Source: CAZPKH01 sp964407165
GTDB lineage: Bacteria; Bacteroidota; Bacteroidia; Bacteroidales; Muribaculaceae
NCBI GenBank assembly: GCA_964407165.1
Contig: CAYOUJ010000083.1
Coordinates: 1-6,898, forward strand
Reading direction: 5' to 3'
Length of the DNA: 6,898 nucleotides
The notes below the pieces were generated by a model. It did no database searches and had not been told where the DNA came from. It saw only the letters and a program-made list of their open reading frames with translations. This document shows, piece after piece, positions 5,377 through 6,898 of the stretch. Numbering within the stretch: position 1 is the first letter of the stretch; the number at the start of each line of letters is the position of its first letter. Position numbers and translations under genes: made by a program.

Positions 5377-5427
5377 AATCGATGGGCTATCGATAGAAAT
5401 CGATTGTCTATCGACAGCCCATCGATT
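5377..5427. repeat. TCGA-phased inverted repeat between pgi and the phosphatase gene
   Basis: Arms of 21 nt (5377-5397 and 5407-5427) pair across a 9-nt loop with one exception, A5389 opposite C5415. In minus-strand RNA that position becomes a G-U wobble, so the hairpin is fully paired in the transcript of the flanking genes. TCGA starts at 5379, 5390, 5400, 5411 and 5422. It begins 16 bp past the pgi stop and ends 16 bp before the phosphatase ATG, so it could act as a terminator or attenuator for pgi, or as a leader hairpin of the phosphatase mRNA. No U tract follows. Confidence 0.8.
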
Positions 5428-5443
5428 GTTGGGTGAAGTAGGG

Positions 5444-6778
5444 TTATTTCAGGCGCTCGCGGATGGCCTCGGTCTCCTTCTCGTAGCCGGGCTTGGCGAG
5501 CAGGGCGAACATGTTCTTCTTGTATGCCTCGACGCCGGGCTGGTTGAAGGGGTTGACGTCGAGCACGTATCCGCTGATGCCGCAGGCCATCTCGAAGAAG
5601 TAGATGAGCTGGCCGAGGCACTCCTCGTTGAGGGCGGGGACGACGATCTGCATGTTGGGCACGCCGCCGTCGACGTGAGCCAGGCGGGTGCCCAGCTCGG
5701 CCATCTTGTTGACCTCGTCGACGCGCTTGCCGGCGATGTAGTTCAGGCCGTCGAGGTTGGCCTCGTCGGAGGGGATGACCACCGTGTCGTTGACATTTGC
5801 CACGGAGATGACGGTCTCGAAGATGGTGCGCTCGCCGTCCTGTATCCACTGGCCCATGGAGTGGAGGTCGGTGCTGAAGTCGACGGCGGCGGGGAAGATG
5901 CCTTTGTGGTCCTTGCCCTCGCTCTCGCCGTAGAGCTGCTTCCACCACTCGCCGAAGTAGTGGAGCTTGGGGGAGTAGTTGACGAGTATCTCTATCTTCT
6001 TGCCGTCTCGGTAGAGGGCGTTGCGAGTGGTGGCGTAGATGAGCGCGGGGTTTGTGTCGGAGGGGACGGTGCATACTTTCTGCATCCGGCGTGCGCCGTC
6101 GAGCAGCTTGCGGATGTCGTATCCGGCCACGGCGATGGGCAGCAGTCCCACGGGCGACAGGACGGAGAAGCGGCCGCCGACGCTGTCTTCGATGACGAAG
6201 GTCTTGTAGCCCTCCTCGGTGGCGAGCTGGCGAAGGGCGCCCTTGCGGGCGTCGGTGATGGCGACGATGAGCTTGGCGGCGGCCTCCTTGCCAACCTTGG
6301 CCTCGAGCTGCTCCTTGAGGATGCGGAAGGCGATGGCCGGCTCGGTGGTGGTGCCGCTCTTGCTGATGACGATGATGCCGAAGCGCTTGTCGGCGAGGAA
6401 CTTGGTAAGTTCCGAGAGGTAGTCCTCGCCGATGTTCTGCCCGGCGAAGAGCACCTTGGGAGCCGCGCCCTTGGGGGCGTAGGCGGCGAAGGAGTCGCTC
6501 AGGGCCTCGATGACGGCCTTGGCGCCCAGGTAGCTGCCGCCGATGCCGATGGCCACTACGTAGTCGCAGCTCTCCTGCAGGCTCCCCGCGGTGGCGCAGA
6601 TGTCGTCGACGAGGGCGTCGGTGGTGCGCGTGGGCAGGTCTACCCAGCCGAGGAAATCGTTGCCGGCGCCGGTGCCGTTTACCACTTTCTCCAGGCCTTT
6701 GCGGGCCTCTACGTCTATCTCTTTCAGCTGGTCGAGGCTGACGGTGCCGAAGGTGTTGGTGATGTTTACTTCAATCAT
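5444..6778 (-). CDS. pgi: Glucose-6-phosphate isomerase
   Basis: Pgi interconverts glucose 6-phosphate and fructose 6-phosphate in the cytoplasm, linking glycolysis, gluconeogenesis and the pentose phosphate route. The 444-residue product is the short form found in Bacteroidota and Firmicutes, not the about 550-residue E. coli form. Visible landmarks are the sugar-phosphate-binding segments AIGIGGSYLGAKA (residues 76-88) and ISKSGTTTEP (138-147), signature 1 in VGGRFSVLSPVGLLP (200-214), and the active-site glutamate segment GESEGKDHKGIFP (284-296). These are followed by DLHSMGQ (304-310, His306) and signature 2 in NPFNQPGVEAYKK (409-421), which holds the catalytic-type Lys420. All key motifs are present and the length is complete, so it should be active. 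The start at 6778 fits the family N-terminus. No Bacteroidota promoter consensus is obvious in the 120 bp upstream, so it may belong to an operon beginning outside the window. It is followed by the phosphatase gene. Confidence 0.97.
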   Translation of the reverse strand: MIEVNITNTFGTVSLDQLKEIDVEARKGLEKVVNGTGAGNDFLGWVDLPTRTTDALVDDICATAGSLQESCDYVVAIGIGGSYLGAKAVIEALSDSFAAYAPKGAAPKVLFAGQNIGEDYLSELTKFLADKRFGIIVISKSGTTTEPAIAFRILKEQLEAKVGKEAAAKLIVAITDARKGALRQLATEEGYKTFVIEDSVGGRFSVLSPVGLLPIAVAGYDIRKLLDGARRMQKVCTVPSDTNPALIYATTRNALYRDGKKIEILVNYSPKLHYFGEWWKQLYGESEGKDHKGIFPAAVDFSTDLHSMGQWIQDGERTIFETVISVANVNDTVVIPSDEANLDGLNYIAGKRVDEVNKMAELGTRLAHVDGGVPNMQIVVPALNEECLGQLIYFFEMACGISGYVLDVNPFNQPGVEAYKKNMFALLAKPGYEKETEAIRERLK

Positions 6779-6784
6779 TATGAT

Positions 6785-6812
6785 AAGTATTAAGTTTTAA
6801 GTGTCAAGTGTT
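6785..6812. repeat. Four tandem heptamers in the pgi leader
   Basis: AAGT starts at 6785, 6792, 6799 and 6806, exactly 7 bp apart, in the units AAGTATT, AAGTTTT, AAGTGTC and AAGTGTT. On the coding strand the unit is AANACTT. The array ends 6 bp upstream of the pgi ATG, so it occupies the ribosome-binding region. No Shine-Dalgarno sequence is visible, as is usual in Bacteroidota. Confidence 0.75.
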
Positions 6813-6851
6813 ATGTAATTTAGCAATTCGCTTAGACGTTTATGTTTCGCA

Positions 6852-6872
6852 AGTTGTGGCGGAGCCACAACT
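6852..6872. repeat. Hairpin upstream of pgi (9-bp stem, 3-nt loop)
   Basis: AGTTGTGGC (6852-6860) pairs perfectly with GCCACAACT (6864-6872) around the loop GGA. The stem/3-nt-loop geometry is like that of the modules at 3728-3950, but it lacks their GATGAT tail. It could end a gene lying to the right of the window, although no U tract follows on the minus strand; on the plus strand it is followed by CTATTTGTT. Function unassigned. Confidence 0.65.
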
Positions 6873-6898
6873 CTATTTGTTAACCCCACGCTTCAGCG

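Noticed and set aside
5363..6793. A 476-codon open frame on the plus strand spanning all of pgi
   Set aside because: It is exactly antisense to pgi, whose motifs are unmistakable. Its translation is low-complexity (Gly, Val, Asp, Leu, Ala rich), as expected from the opposite strand of a GC-rich gene with strong third-position bias.
6880..6898. Possible 3' end of an upstream gene (last codons then TAA at 6880-6882, minus strand)
   Set aside because: Only five full codons are visible, too few to support a coding call. Kept only as a remark under the hairpin finding.

Overview
The window looks like a chromosomal segment from a member of the Bacteroidales (gut Bacteroidota). A Muribaculaceae-like or neighbouring lineage is my best guess, but the sequence does not settle the family. 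The evidence is a textbook Bacteroidota promoter (TTTG, 19 nt, TACCTTTG) in front of a tRNA gene, a short (444-residue) glucose-6-phosphate isomerase, a secreted BspA-type leucine-rich-repeat protein, and a secreted histidine acid phosphatase. Coding DNA is GC-rich; the intergenic DNA is AT-rich and full of repeats.

All recognised genes are on the minus strand, so transcription runs right to left. In that order they are: pgi (5444-6778), a secreted histidine phosphatase (4092-5360), a 1021-residue secreted LRR protein with two carbohydrate-binding-like modules and a sorting-type tail (423-3488), and a tRNA-Thr(UGU) / tRNA-Tyr(GUA) pair (185-109, then 54 running off the left edge). The tRNA pair has its own promoter at 234-264. 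The LRR gene has a good candidate promoter at 3596-3627 and a leader of about 100 nt. I see no clear promoter for pgi or for the phosphatase, which may be read through from pgi across an 83-bp gap.

The proteins do not form one obvious pathway. Pgi is cytoplasmic central metabolism. The other two are exported and plausibly work in nutrient capture: phosphate release from organic phosphates, and surface adhesion or glycan contact.

The most interesting material is between the genes. First, 3673-3985 is a compact, almost symmetric, apparently non-coding element. It has 18-bp terminal inverted repeats (17 of 18 matching), is abutted on both sides by the 8-bp direct repeat AATCGACA, and contains four copies of a 26-nt module (a 7-bp stem with 3-nt loop, followed by GNTRATGAT) arranged two forward and two reverse, plus an inverted pair of CCCCGGGC/GCCCGGGG hairpins. 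It looks like a MITE-like or REP/BIME-like element that inserted into another repeat. Second, that other repeat is a family of palindromic arrays in which TCGA recurs about every 11 bp. One lies downstream of each of the three protein genes (352-401, 3986-4077, 5377-5427). Third, the LRR leader has a hexamer repeated three times at 12-bp spacing, and the pgi leader has a heptamer repeated four times. No CRISPR array, rRNA or transposase gene was seen.
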